Positions 27,384-36,643 of a stretch of DNA of 64,000 nucleotides are shown here, piece after piece. Where the stretch lies: contig JODX01000001.1 in NCBI GenBank assembly GCA_000719105.1, positions 806,001 to 870,000 of the forward strand, read 5' to 3'. Every line of letters starts with the position of its first letter. Position 1 is the first letter of the stretch. The position numbers and the translations under genes are program-made. Source of the stretch: Streptomyces sclerotialus. Its GTDB lineage: Bacteria > Actinomycetota > Actinomycetes > Streptomycetales > Streptomycetaceae. The notes beneath the pieces were generated by a model. The model made no database searches. It saw only the letters and a program-made list of their open reading frames with translations, and was not told where the DNA came from.

Positions 27384-28616
27384 ATGCCTCTGGCGCTGCT
27401 CGCCCTTGCCGTAGGTGCTTTTGGCATCGGCACGACCGAATTCGTCATGATGGGCCTGCTGCCCGACGTCGCCGACGACCTGGGCATCTCCATCCCCTCC
27501 GCCGGACACCTGGTCTCGGCGTACGCGCTCGGCGTCGTGATCGGCGCCCCGCTGCTCGCCGCCGTGACGGCCCGGATGGCCCGCCGTACCGTGCTGATCG
27601 CGCTCATGGTGCTGTTCGTGGTCGGCAACGCGCTCTCCGCGTTCGCCCCCGACGAACACTGGCTGCTGGCCGCCCGGCTGCTGAGCGGGCTGCCGCACGG
27701 CGCCTTCTTCGGGGTGGGCGCCGTCGTCGCCACGGGCCTGGTCGGGCCCGAGCGCAGGGCCCGCTCCGTCTCGCTGATGTTCCTCGGCCTGACGGTCGCC
27801 AACATCGTCGGTGTGCCCGCGGCCACGCTGATGGGCCAGCAGCTCGGCTGGCGCGCCACCTTCCTCGGGGTCAGCGTCATCGGACTGGCCGCCATCGCCT
27901 CCCTCGCCCTGCTCATCCCGCGCTACCACGACCGGGCGGCGCCCACGGGCGGCCTCCGCGGCGAACTGGCCGCCCTGCGCTCCCTGCCCGTCTGGCTGGC
28001 CTTCGGGACGACCATCGCGGGCTTCGCCGCCCTCTTCGCCGCGTACAGCTACATCACGCCCATGCTCACCGACGCCGCCGGCTTCGCGGAGACCAGCGTC
28101 ACGCTGCTGCTGGCCCTGTTCGGCGTCGGCGCCACGGCGGGCAACCTGCTGGGCGGGCGGCTCGCGGACCGCGCGATGCGGAGCACGCTCTTCGGCGGGC
28201 TCGCCTCCCTGGTGGCGGTGCTGGCGCTGTTCCCGCTGCTGATGCGCACCGAGGTGACCGCGGCGCTCGCGGTGCTCCTGCTCGGCGCGGCGGCCTTCAC
28301 CACGAGTTCTCCGCTCCAGCTGATGGTCATGGAGAAGGCGTCCGCCGCCCCGTCCCTGGCCTCCTCCGCCAACCAGGCCGCCTTCAACCTCGCCAACGCG
28401 GGCGGCGCCTGGATCGGCGGGCTCACGCTCGCCGCGGGTCTCGGCGTCACCTCCCCGGCGGTCGCCGGCGCGGCACTCGCCGTACTGGGCCTCGGCGTCG
28501 CGGCGGCGGCGTACGCGGTGGACGTACGGCGCGGAACGGCGGCGGTACGGTCCGGCGGGGGCCGTCTCGTCGCGACGCACGTCCCGGAGCGGGCGGAGGA
28601 GGAGGCGCGGCGCTGA
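27384..28616 (+). CDS. DHA1-type MFS efflux transporter
   Basis: A protein of about 410 residues with twelve hydrophobic segments, starting MPLALLALAVGAFGIGTTEF (a GTG at 27366 would add six residues). The GTTEFVMMGLLPDVA motif in helix 1 and ARMARRTVLI in the 2-3 loop place it with the AraJ/sugar- and drug-efflux DHA1 family. It probably exports small hydrophilic or drug-like compounds by proton antiport. It stands alone just downstream of the minisatellite, which therefore lies in or near its promoter. Confidence 0.82.
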   Translation: MPLALLALAVGAFGIGTTEFVMMGLLPDVADDLGISIPSAGHLVSAYALGVVIGAPLLAAVTARMARRTVLIALMVLFVVGNALSAFAPDEHWLLAARLLSGLPHGAFFGVGAVVATGLVGPERRARSVSLMFLGLTVANIVGVPAATLMGQQLGWRATFLGVSVIGLAAIASLALLIPRYHDRAAPTGGLRGELAALRSLPVWLAFGTTIAGFAALFAAYSYITPMLTDAAGFAETSVTLLLALFGVGATAGNLLGGRLADRAMRSTLFGGLASLVAVLALFPLLMRTEVTAALAVLLLGAAAFTTSSPLQLMVMEKASAAPSLASSANQAAFNLANAGGAWIGGLTLAAGLGVTSPAVAGAALAVLGLGVAAAAYAVDVRRGTAAVRSGGGRLVATHVPERAEEEARR

Positions 28617-28832
28617 GAGGCGCGGCGCCGCTGCGTTCCCGGAACCGCCTGCCGCACATCCGAGGCGGGTCCGGTTCGCGGCCGGCGGTTTACAGCATCC
28701 GGCCAGGTGCCTCGAAGGGCCCGCCCCCGCCCTCGCCAACGGGCCGCCGATGCGGGATAGGCTGCCGTGGGTGGGGACGGTCCGTGACGGGTCGGTCACG
28801 GACGGCCGGGACGGCAGGGGCAGGTGAGTCCG

Positions 28833-29564
28833 ATGAGCACCAGCGTGGGAATGGCCGCGGTGCTGGACGGACTGCGCCCCCGGGGCGCGCCCCGGCTCCT
28901 CGGCGGCGACCCGGCGGCCTGTGCCGGGGTGCTGGGCGTCGACGGGATCGCCGTCTCGCTGCTGCCCGACGGCAAGGTCGGTGAACCGGTGTGGGCGACC
29001 CCCGGTCCGAGCCTGCGCCTGGAGGACCTCCAGTTCACCCTCGGCCAGGGACCCGGCGTCGAGGCGCTCGCCTCCGGCGGCCATGTGCTGGAGCCGGACG
29101 TGGACCGGGTGGACGCGGGCCGGTGGCCGGCGCTGCTGCCGGAACTGCGCACCCTCCGGATCGCGGCGGTCTTCTGCTTCCCGCTCCTGACCGGCAGGGT
29201 CTGCATGGGCGTACTGACCCTGCACCGCCGCACTCCGGGCCCGCTCAGCGACACGGCGATGGACGACGCGCTGATCCTGGCCGGCGCGCTGGTCTCCATG
29301 GTGCTGGACAACGCCGCCGGGCAGGAGGACCTGGCGACCTCGGAAGCCCCGTCCGTGCTCTACCGGGCGGCCGTGCACCAGGCCACCGGAATGATCAGCG
29401 TGCAGGCGGGCGTCACCCTGGCGCAGGCGCTGCTGCTGCTGCGCGCCCACGCCTACCGGTACGGCAGGCCGGTGCTGGAGGTGGCGGAGGACGTGGTGGC
29501 GAGGCGGCTGCACTTTCGAGACTGTGGATCACAGCCGGATCCGTTCGGCGGAAAGGGGACATGA
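28833..29564 (+). CDS. GAF-ANTAR regulator 1
   Basis: A 243-residue protein. Residues 15-155 form a GAF-type sensory domain (GVDGIAVSLLPDGKV, FTLGQGPGVEALASGG, VFCFPLLTGRVCMGVLTLHR). The C-terminal 60 residues form an ANTAR RNA-binding helix bundle (YRAAVHQATGMISVQ onward). ANTAR proteins bind paired hairpins in nascent RNA and prevent termination. The stop overlaps the ATG of the next GAF-ANTAR gene by four bases, so the two are coupled. Confidence 0.82.
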   Translation: MSTSVGMAAVLDGLRPRGAPRLLGGDPAACAGVLGVDGIAVSLLPDGKVGEPVWATPGPSLRLEDLQFTLGQGPGVEALASGGHVLEPDVDRVDAGRWPALLPELRTLRIAAVFCFPLLTGRVCMGVLTLHRRTPGPLSDTAMDDALILAGALVSMVLDNAAGQEDLATSEAPSVLYRAAVHQATGMISVQAGVTLAQALLLLRAHAYRYGRPVLEVAEDVVARRLHFRDCGSQPDPFGGKGT

Positions 29565-30307
29565 TGACCGCGGCTCAGCAGGAGGGCGTGCTCCGCGCCT
29601 TTCTGGACACCGTCGACACACTCGTCGAGGACTTCGACCTGATCGACGTGCTGCACCGGCTGTGTGTCCGCAGCGTCGAGTTCCTCGACGTCGCCGCGGT
29701 CGGCATCATGCTGGCCGATCCGCACGACGATCTGCACATGCTGGCCGCCTCGGACGAGAGCGAGCGCATACAGGCCCTGTTCGACGCGCAGAGCAGGCAG
29801 GGACCGTGCCCGAGCAGCTACCGCTCGGGAGAACCCCGGCTGAACGTCGACCTGACCTCCGACCACCGGAGCGGGGAGGACAGCGTGTTCGCCGAGCGGG
29901 CCCGGCAGCTGGGCTTCGTCCGGGCGCACGCACTGCCGCTGCGGCTGCGACGGCGGTCCGTCGGCGCGCTCGGCGTCTTCCACACAGCCCCGCGGCCGCT
30001 TTCCGAGCGGGGCACCGAACTGGGCCGGACCCTCGCGGACGTGGCCACCATCGCCATCCTGCAGCACCGGACCATCGAGCACCGCAACGTCGAACGTGCC
30101 CAGCTCCAGAACGCGTTGACCAGCAGGATCGTCATCGAGCAGGCCAAGGGCATCCTCGCCGAACGCTGGCGGACAAGGGTGGACGAGGCCTTCCAGATCA
30201 TGCGTTCCTACGCCCGGAGCCATCACGCCCGGCTCGACGAGGTGTCCCGGCGGGTCATCGACGGGGACATCGACACGGACCAGCTGCGCGCGGGCCGCAT
30301 CCGCTGA
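29561..30307 (+). CDS. GAF-ANTAR regulator 2
   Basis: A 248-residue protein starting at the first of two adjacent ATGs, with AAAGGGG upstream. GAF domain about residues 25-165 (RLCVRSVEFLDVAAVGIMLA, RQGPCPSSYRSGE, LPLRLRRRSVGALGVFH), ANTAR about 180-240 (LTSRIVIEQAKGILAERW and RLDEVSRRVI). The ANTAR here matches the consensus better than in its partner (QAKGxLA). Co-translated with regulator 1, it may form a heterodimer with it. RNA targets unknown. Confidence 0.85.
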   Translation: MMTAAQQEGVLRAFLDTVDTLVEDFDLIDVLHRLCVRSVEFLDVAAVGIMLADPHDDLHMLAASDESERIQALFDAQSRQGPCPSSYRSGEPRLNVDLTSDHRSGEDSVFAERARQLGFVRAHALPLRLRRRSVGALGVFHTAPRPLSERGTELGRTLADVATIAILQHRTIEHRNVERAQLQNALTSRIVIEQAKGILAERWRTRVDEAFQIMRSYARSHHARLDEVSRRVIDGDIDTDQLRAGRIR

Positions 30308-30371
30308 CGGCGACGGCGGGGCCGGCCCGGCTGCCGGCGGAGGCACACCGGGCCGGCCGAAACGCACCCGG

Positions 30372-31061
30372 TCAGCCGAGGTACAGCGCCAGTGCGTCCT
30401 CCGTCACCTCGGGCAGCGTCCGCCCGCTTCCGAGGGCCCGCGCACGCAGCCGTGCCAGCGCATCGTCCACCGTGATGCCGAGGTACTGGGCCAGCACACC
30501 CGCGGCCTGGTGGGTCCGCTGCCAGTGGGTGGCCATCAGGGAACCGGGCTGCCACGCCGCGGCGGCCCGGCCGGTGAGCAGCACCAGCGTCGCGGCGCGC
30601 ACCGCCTCCCGGGCGGCCGACTCCGTCTCACAGCCCGGCGGCCCTGGCGTGGACCGGAGCATGTCCACCGCGCCCAGCGACGTCCCGCCGTCCACCAGGG
30701 GGAACGCGTAGATCGCGGCCACCGACGGCAGTTGTTCCCGCACCAGGCTGCCGAAGAGCGGCCACTCGGTCGTCGCCCCGTGCAGGTCCTCCATGAACAC
30801 CGCCCGGCCGGTCGCCGAGGCCGTCAGGCACGGCCCTTCCTCCAGCTCGAACTGCAGCTCCTCCAGGCGCATGGCGACCGAGTCCGTCGCGTGCAGCAGT
30901 TGCCGGTCGGGCGTGTGGGTCAGCACCGACAGGGTGACCGCGTCCACCGGCAGCCCTTCGCACAGCGCCTCCGCCACCCGCCGGGGCACTCCGTCGGCCG
31001 TTCCCGTGCGGTCGACCGCGGCCATGATCACCGACTGCGCGGTTGCCGACATGTCGCCCAT
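30372..31061 (-). CDS. GAF-ANTAR regulator 3
   Basis: A 229-residue protein converging on the other two. ATG 31061 follows GGGGAGCGCC. GAF-like domain residues 10-160 (LPVDAVTLSVLTHTPDRQLL, FELEEGPCLTASATG, IYAFPLVDGGTSLGAVDML), ANTAR at the end (THQAAGVLAQYLG onward). The pattern EGPC, seen in both regulators 2 and 3 as the GPC loop, is typical of actinobacterial GAF-ANTAR proteins. Confidence 0.83.
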   Translation of the reverse strand: MGDMSATAQSVIMAAVDRTGTADGVPRRVAEALCEGLPVDAVTLSVLTHTPDRQLLHATDSVAMRLEELQFELEEGPCLTASATGRAVFMEDLHGATTEWPLFGSLVREQLPSVAAIYAFPLVDGGTSLGAVDMLRSTPGPPGCETESAAREAVRAATLVLLTGRAAAAWQPGSLMATHWQRTHQAAGVLAQYLGITVDDALARLRARALGSGRTLPEVTEDALALYLG

Positions 31062-31211
31062 GGGGCGCTCCCCGGGTCAGGTGCCCGCCCGCCGGGCCCG
31101 GCGGGCACGCGAACACCCGGGTGTCCTCCGTCACCGCTTCCAAACCGCGCCGTACGAAGGCGGGAAGCCGTCACCCCACCGCCTCGCCACCGCGCCGCCC
31201 CGGCCGCCGGC

Positions 31212-32966
31212 TCACGCCCGTTCGCGCCACCGGTTGGTGATCGGCAGGCGGCGGTCCTTGCCGAAGCCCTTGACCGAGATCTTCGTGCCCGGCGGGTACT
31301 GCCGGCGCTTGTACTCGGCCTTGTCCACCATCTGGAGCGTCCTGGTGACCAGCGCCCGGTCGTAGCCGGCCGCGACGATCTCGTCGGCGCCCCTGTCCCG
31401 GTCCACGTACAGCTCCAGGATCGCGTCCAGCACCGGGTAGTCCGGCAGCGAGTCCGTGTCCACCTGGCCCGGGCGCAGCTCGGCGCTCGGCGGCTTGGTG
31501 ATGGAGTTCTCGGGGATCGGCGGGGTCTGTCCGCGCTCGGCCGCCGCCCGGTTGCGCCACTCGGCCAGCCGGAAGACCGAGGTCTTGTACACGTCCTTGA
31601 TCGGCCCGTACGCGCCCACCGAGTCGCCGTACAGCGTCGAGTACCCGACCGCCAGCTCGGACTTGTTGCCCGGCGCGAGCACGATGTGCCCCTCCTGGTT
31701 GGAGAGCGCCATGAGCAGGGTGCCGCGCAGCCGGGACTGGAGGTTCTCCTCGGCGAGGTCGGTCAGGCCGAGCGACCCCATGTACGCGTCGAACATCGGC
31801 TCGATCGGTACGGTGCGGTAGTTGAGTCCCGTCCGCCGCGCCAGCTCCGCCGCGTCGTCCTTGGAGTGCTCGGAGGAGTACTTCGACGGCATCGAGACGC
31901 CGTACACGTGCTGCGCGCCCAGCGCGTCGCAGGCGATGGACGCGACCAGCGCGGAGTCGATGCCGCCCGACAGGCCGACGAGGACGGACCGGAAACCGTT
32001 CTTCGCCGCGTACGCCCGCAGGCCGACGACCAGCGCGGAGTACACCTCCTCGTCGTCGTCGAGCCGCTCCGCGTACCCGCCGGACAGCTCCGGTTCGTAG
32101 GCGGGCAGCGGCTCCTCGGAGACGACCAGGCGGTCGATGCGCAGTCCGTCGTCGACAACCCCGGTGGGCGGCTCGGACGCGGCGGCGGGCAGCTCCAGGT
32201 CGAGGACCACACAGCCCTCCTCGAACTGCGGGGCGCGCGCCACCACTTCGCCGTCCTTGTCCACGACGATCGAGTCACCGTCGAAGACCAGCTCGTCCTG
32301 TCCGCCGACCATGGCGAGGTAGGCGGTGGTGCAGCCGGCCTCCTGGGCCCGCTTGCGGACCAGCTCCAGGCGGGTGTCGTCCTTGTCGCGCTCGTACGGC
32401 GAGGCGTTGATGGACAGCAGCAGCCCGGCGCGGGCGGAGCGGGCGGCCGGCACGCGCCCGCCGTCCTGCCAGAGGTCCTCGCAGATGGCGAGGGCCACGT
32501 CGACGCCGTGGACCCGTACGACGGGCATGGTGTCGCCCGGCACGAAGTAGCGGAACTCGTCGAAGACGCCGTAGTTCGGCAGGTGGTGCTTGGCGAACCG
32601 CAGCGCCACCCGGCCGCGGTGCAGCACCGCGGCGGCGTTCTGCGGGGCACCCGCGGGCTGCCCGTACTTGGGCTGGGCCGTCTCGGAGCAGTCGAGGTAG
32701 CCGACGATCACCGGCAGCTCCCCGAAGCCCTCGTCGGCGAGGCGTGCCGCCAGGGCCGTCAGCGCCGCGCGCGACGCCTCGACGAAGGACGAGCGCAGGG
32801 CCAGGTCCTCGACGGGATACCCGGTCAGCATCATCTCCGGGAACGCCACCAGGTGGGCCCCCTGCTCGGCGGAGTGCCGGGTCCAGCTCAGGACCGCCTC
32901 CGCGTTCCCGGCGAGATCGCCGACGGTCGAGTCGATCTGATTCAGGGCGAGGCGTAGTTGAGGCAC
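31212..32966 (-). CDS. nadE: Glutamine-dependent NAD+ synthetase
   Basis: A 584-residue enzyme for the last step of NAD synthesis. GTG 32966 opens VPQLRLALNQIDSTVGD. The nitrilase-type glutaminase domain has Glu44 in FPEMMLTGYP, Lys in KHHLPNYGVFDE and Cys in AICEDLW. The ammonia-dependent synthetase domain follows with P-loop LVGLSGGIDSAL and the NAD-adenylate segment PGNKSELAVGYSTLYGD. Length suits the actinobacterial two-domain form (a shorter NH3-dependent form exists in other bacteria). It is monocistronic as far as visible. Confidence 0.95.
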   Translation of the reverse strand: MPQLRLALNQIDSTVGDLAGNAEAVLSWTRHSAEQGAHLVAFPEMMLTGYPVEDLALRSSFVEASRAALTALAARLADEGFGELPVIVGYLDCSETAQPKYGQPAGAPQNAAAVLHRGRVALRFAKHHLPNYGVFDEFRYFVPGDTMPVVRVHGVDVALAICEDLWQDGGRVPAARSARAGLLLSINASPYERDKDDTRLELVRKRAQEAGCTTAYLAMVGGQDELVFDGDSIVVDKDGEVVARAPQFEEGCVVLDLELPAAASEPPTGVVDDGLRIDRLVVSEEPLPAYEPELSGGYAERLDDDEEVYSALVVGLRAYAAKNGFRSVLVGLSGGIDSALVASIACDALGAQHVYGVSMPSKYSSEHSKDDAAELARRTGLNYRTVPIEPMFDAYMGSLGLTDLAEENLQSRLRGTLLMALSNQEGHIVLAPGNKSELAVGYSTLYGDSVGAYGPIKDVYKTSVFRLAEWRNRAAAERGQTPPIPENSITKPPSAELRPGQVDTDSLPDYPVLDAILELYVDRDRGADEIVAAGYDRALVTRTLQMVDKAEYKRRQYPPGTKISVKGFGKDRRLPITNRWRERA

Positions 32967-33067
32967 ATGTCCAGTGTAATCGTCAGAGCGACGCAATGGG
33001 GCGTGGAGCGCGTCCGGCCAGGCGCGCCCGGCGTGCCGCACGCAGTGTTGATGGCGCGCGGGCGCCC

Positions 33068-33703
33068 CTACGGACGTGCCTCGGCGCCCCGCTCCTCCAG
33101 CATGTCCGCCATCAGGTCGATCTCCGACTGCTGCCCCTGGACCATGGTCTCCGCGAGCCTCTTCGCCGTACCGACCGTGCACTTGGAGACACAGCCCTCG
33201 GCCATGTGGATGCCGCCCTTGTGGTGGGCGGTCATCAGCTGGAGGTAGAAGATCTCCGCCTGCTTCCCGTTCAGCTCGCCGAGCTTCTCCATCTGGGCGT
33301 TCGTCGCCATGCCGGGCATCAGGGCGCCGTCCTCGCCGGCCGCCATGTCACCCATGCCCATCCATGTCATGGGCGCGTCGGACGACGCCTTCGGCAGCCC
33401 CCACAGGTCGAGCCAGCCCAGCATCATGCCGCGCTGGTTGGCCTGCGTCTGCGCGATGTCGTAGGCCAGCCGCCGCACGTCCTCGTCGGCCGTGCGGTCG
33501 CGGACGACGTACGACATCTCGACGGCCTGCTGGTGGTGGATGGACATGTCCCGGGAGAAGCCCGCGTCCGCGGAGTCCGTGGCGGGCACCTTCAGGGCGG
33601 AGTCGTCGCCGTCCGCGACCGCGTACGTGACCGCCCCGGCCGCGACCAGCACCGCCGCGGCCCCGGCGGCGATCCACCCGATGCCCTGCTTCACCGCGCC
33701 CAC
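33068..33703 (-). CDS. Secreted or membrane-anchored DUF305 protein
   Basis: A 211-residue protein with one N-terminal hydrophobic segment (IGWIAAGAAAVLVAAGAVTY) and an extracytoplasmic DUF305 domain. The repeated four-helix ferritin-like halves show SIHHQQAVEMS and TAHHKGGIHMAE, both His/Met-rich. DUF305 proteins are often near copper genes, and the Met- and His-rich content fits metal binding, but this is inference. It follows the DUF3105 gene on the same strand by 49 bases, so the two are probably co-expressed. Confidence 0.85.
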   Translation of the reverse strand: MGAVKQGIGWIAAGAAAVLVAAGAVTYAVADGDDSALKVPATDSADAGFSRDMSIHHQQAVEMSYVVRDRTADEDVRRLAYDIAQTQANQRGMMLGWLDLWGLPKASSDAPMTWMGMGDMAAGEDGALMPGMATNAQMEKLGELNGKQAEIFYLQLMTAHHKGGIHMAEGCVSKCTVGTAKRLAETMVQGQQSEIDLMADMLEERGAEARP

Positions 33704-33752
33704 CGTGCCGGACCGGCACCGTGCACGGTCACCCGTCCGTCACCGGCTGCGC

Positions 33753-34406
33753 TCACTTGGAGACACCCTGGTTGCAGGGCGCGCCCGGCTCGGGGGTCTG
33801 CTCGCCCTGCAGGAACGTCTCGTAGAACTTGTCGACGTCCGGGTCGGTCGCGCTCTTCACCGTGCGCTGGTGGCCCCAGGCGGACAGCATCAGCGGGTCC
33901 TTCTGGTCCTCGACCGGGCTCATCAGGCTGTACGGGGTCTTCTTGACGCGCTCGGTGAAGGCCTTGATGTCGGCCTCGGACGCCTTGCTGTTGTACGTCA
34001 CCCAGACCGCGCCGTGCTCCAGGGAGTGCACGGCGTTCTCGTTCTTGATCGGGTCGGTGTAGACGTCGCCGTTGCAGTTCTGCCAGACGGGGTTGTGGTC
34101 GCCGCCCACCGGGGGCGTCATCGCGTAGTCCACCGTCTTCTGGACGTGGTTCTGGCTCAGTTCGCCGTCCCACTTCTTCACGCCGTCGGCACCCGTGACG
34201 AACTTGCCCTTGGAGGCGTCCGCCGTGCCGCCGTCGTCCGACTGAGAGTTGATCAGGACGGTCCCGCCGACGACGAGACCGGCGACTATGACGACGCTGG
34301 CGCCGATCGTGAGGATCCGGTTGCGACGCTCACGCGAGCGCTCGGCACGGCGCATTTCCTCTATGCGTGCCTTGCGCGCCGCGGCGTTGTTCTTGGCGGA
34401 ACCCAT
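33753..34406 (-). CDS. DUF3105 membrane-anchored protein
   Basis: A 217-residue protein with a basic N-terminus (ARKARIEEMRRAERSRERR), one membrane helix (ILTIGASVVIVAGLVVGGTVL) and an extracytoplasmic DUF3105 domain carrying GGDHNPVWQNCNGDVY, VHSLEHGAVWVTY and SAWGHQRT. Conserved His and Cys suggest metal or redox chemistry. Function unproven. It forms an operon-like pair with the DUF305 gene and is divergent from nsrR. Confidence 0.85.
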   Translation of the reverse strand: MGSAKNNAAARKARIEEMRRAERSRERRNRILTIGASVVIVAGLVVGGTVLINSQSDDGGTADASKGKFVTGADGVKKWDGELSQNHVQKTVDYAMTPPVGGDHNPVWQNCNGDVYTDPIKNENAVHSLEHGAVWVTYNSKASEADIKAFTERVKKTPYSLMSPVEDQKDPLMLSAWGHQRTVKSATDPDVDKFYETFLQGEQTPEPGAPCNQGVSK

Positions 34407-34604
34407 GCTGAGTCCTTTGAGAGCGATGGGACGGTCGGGTCAACTGATCGTAATGTCAAGGGAGGGGAAATAGGCAGGGAGGTCACAGGAAAGGCCAAGG
34501 GGACCGCCCTGCCCGGGTTCCGACGGGCCCACCACCGCCCCGCACTCCGGGCAAGTGCCGCACACATATTTTGAGCCGCGCATCGCATTACCTACGCTGC
34601 ATGC

Positions 34605-35045
34605 ATGCGGCTCCTGCGTTCCACCGACATCGCCCTGCGCGTCCTGATGCGCCTCGCCGTCGCGGGCGAGGGCACTCCCACGACCCGCGAGGTCGCGGAG
34701 TCCATGGCGGTCCCGTACACGCACACCGCCAAGATCGTGGCCGAACTCCAGCACATGGGCCTGGTCGACGCCCGGCGCGGCAGGGGTGGCGGTCTCGCGC
34801 TCACCGAGCAGGGGCGTGCCGCGTCGATCGGTCAGGTCGCGCGTGCCTTCGAGGGGGACGGCGACGTGGTGGCCTGCGAGGGCACGACGGCCTGCCCGCT
34901 GGCCTCCGGGTGCCGGCTGCGGGGCGCGCTGCGGCGGGCCCAGGAGGCCTTCTTCGCCTCGCTGGACCCGCTGACGGTGGCGGACGTGGTGGCCTCGCCG
35001 ACCGGCCCGCTGCTGCTGGGTATCTCGGCGACGCCGGCGCCCTGA
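34605..35045 (+). CDS. nsrR: NsrR, Rrf2-family [4Fe-4S] nitric oxide sensor
   Basis: A 146-residue repressor. Winged helix residues 1-80 (LRSTDIALRVLMRLA, TTREVAESMAVPYTHTAKIV), wing RRGRGGG. Cluster ligands are Cys91, Cys97 and Cys103 (C-x5-C-x5-C), the spacing known for Streptomyces NsrR. NO destroys the cluster and releases DNA. ATG 34605 has no clear ribosome binding site, so a leaderless message is possible (34601 is out of frame). Its flavohaemoglobin target hmpA converges from the right. Confidence 0.92.
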   Translation: MRLLRSTDIALRVLMRLAVAGEGTPTTREVAESMAVPYTHTAKIVAELQHMGLVDARRGRGGGLALTEQGRAASIGQVARAFEGDGDVVACEGTTACPLASGCRLRGALRRAQEAFFASLDPLTVADVVASPTGPLLLGISATPAP

Positions 35046-35080
35046 CGGAGCCGGAGCCCCGACGGACCGGGCTTCGCGCG

Positions 35081-35119
35081 CCCGCCGGTCGAGCCCGCCG
35101 GTCGAGCCCGCCGGTCGAG
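35081..35119. repeat. Short tandem repeat, 13 bp x 3
   Basis: Three perfect copies of CCCGCCGGTCGAG in the gap between the converging nsrR and hmpA stops. Confidence 0.75.
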
Positions 35120-35127
35120 GGCGCCGA

Positions 35128-36324
35128 TCAGCCCTGGGCGGCGAGCCAGAGGTCCGGCCCGAAGACCTCGTAATGGATGTCGGCCGGCGCCACGCCCCTG
35201 GCGATGAGCTGCGTCCGCACCGCGCGCATGAACGGCAGCGGACCGCACAGGTACGCGCGCGTGCCCGCCGGGACGTCCAGCCGGTCCAGGTCGACCAGCC
35301 CCGTACGGTCGGTGGGGTGGCCCGGCTCCGGCTGCTCGTACCAGAAGTGGACGGAGGCGTCCGGGAGCTTCGCCGCGTACCGCTCGTGGTCGGTGCGCAG
35401 GGCGTGGGCGGCGGGGGAGCGGTCGCCGTGCACGACGGTGACCGGAGCCTCGTACCCGCTCGCCACGAGCTGCTCCAGCATGGCGATCATCGGGGTCACG
35501 CCGATCCCCGCGGAGGCGAGCAGCAGCGGCGACCCGGCGTCCTGGTCGAGGACGAGGTCGCCGTACGGGGCCGACAGATGCAGCAGGTCGCCGACGCGCA
35601 CGCGCGCGTGGAGGTGGTTCGAGACCTCACCGTCGGGCGTCGGGCCACCGTGGATCCGCTTGACGGCGATCCGGCGCACCGGGGAGCCGGGCGCGCCGGT
35701 CAGGCTGTACTGGCGGATCTGCCGCGCCCAGTCCGGGAGCGTGACCTGGACGGAGACGTACTGGCCCGCGCGGTGCTCGGGGACGGGCCCGCCGTCGGCC
35801 GGACGCAGCTCGAGCACGACCACGTCGGCCGTCTCCTCGATCCGCCCGACGACCTCCCACTCGCGCCAGCCGCCGCCCGCGCCGGTCTCCTCGTACAGCC
35901 CCTGCTCGAGCGCGATCAGCGCGTTCGCCATCAGCCAGTAGACCTCGTCCCAGGCGGCCGCGACCTCGGGGGTGACGGCGTCGCCGAGGACCTCGGCGAT
36001 GGCGGCGAAGAGGTGCCGGCGGACCACCTCGTACTGCTCCGGGGCGACACCCAGGGAGGCGTGTTTGTGGGCGATGCGGCGCAGCATCGCGTCGGGCCGG
36101 GCGTCCGGGTGCTCGACGAGGTGCGTGGCGAAGGCGGCGATGGAACCGGCGAGGGCCCGGCGCTGGGTGCCGGCGGCCTGGTTGCCGCGGTTGAACAGGT
36201 CGCGCAGGAGCTGGGGACGCTCGTCGAACAGCCCGGCGTAGAAGCGTTCCGTGATCTCCCCGATGGCTGCGCCGACGGCGGGGAGAGTGGCGCGCACGGT
36301 GGCGGCGGACTGTTCGGACAGCAT
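35128..36324 (-). CDS. hmpA: Flavohaemoglobin, NO dioxygenase
   Basis: A 398-residue enzyme turning NO and O2 into nitrate. Globin domain residues 1-140 with the proximal haem His in RRIAHKHASLGV. FAD domain has RQYSLTGAPG, NAD-binding domain has LASAGIGVTPMIAML and YLCGPLPFMRA. The C-terminal segment ends VFGPDLWLA. All residues needed for FAD and haem binding appear kept. It starts at ATG 36324, and a candidate NsrR site lies 49-71 bases upstream. Confidence 0.93.
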   Translation of the reverse strand: MLSEQSAATVRATLPAVGAAIGEITERFYAGLFDERPQLLRDLFNRGNQAAGTQRRALAGSIAAFATHLVEHPDARPDAMLRRIAHKHASLGVAPEQYEVVRRHLFAAIAEVLGDAVTPEVAAAWDEVYWLMANALIALEQGLYEETGAGGGWREWEVVGRIEETADVVVLELRPADGGPVPEHRAGQYVSVQVTLPDWARQIRQYSLTGAPGSPVRRIAVKRIHGGPTPDGEVSNHLHARVRVGDLLHLSAPYGDLVLDQDAGSPLLLASAGIGVTPMIAMLEQLVASGYEAPVTVVHGDRSPAAHALRTDHERYAAKLPDASVHFWYEQPEPGHPTDRTGLVDLDRLDVPAGTRAYLCGPLPFMRAVRTQLIARGVAPADIHYEVFGPDLWLAAQG

Positions 36325-36643
36325 CGTGACTCCTCGGGTTCCACGTTCCCACGGCTGCGCCGCACGCTAGTGAAAGTTTCATCTGGAATGCAAATTAAAT
36401 GGGCGTAAATCGGATGCGCAAGGGGGCGGGGAGGATCGGCCATTACACAGCCGGTTTCGACCGGGCAAGATGGGCACCGGATCCGTACACCTCGCATACG
36501 CAGGACGTTCGGGCCGCGGTCGCTCAGCCGATCAAGGTGCGCAACGCGCACGAAATGGTGTTGTGGTGGGATGCTCAGGTGCCGGACCTCTCCCGTGATC
36601 CGGGACAGGCGGTCTGACCAGCAAGGATGGGTGGAAGCTAGAC
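36325..36643. other. 319-base divergent region between hmpA and glnA2
   Basis: Holds the hmpA operator (36373-36395) and, presumably, the glnA2 promoter. A plus-strand frame of 72 codons starting at 36399 lacks a ribosome binding site and coding bias, and I do not consider it a gene. Confidence 0.5.
36373..36395. promoter_or_regulatory. Candidate NsrR operator of hmpA
   Basis: On the minus strand it begins AATTTGCATTC and ends AGATGAAACTT, two 11-base arms around one central base. The arms match as an inverted repeat at 7 of 11 positions. The 11-1-11 form with AA and TT ends fits known Streptomyces NsrR sites. Confidence 0.6.

Noticed and set aside
36399..36617. 72-codon plus-strand frame upstream of glnA2
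   Set aside because: No ribosome binding site, no coding bias, and it lies in the divergent promoter region.
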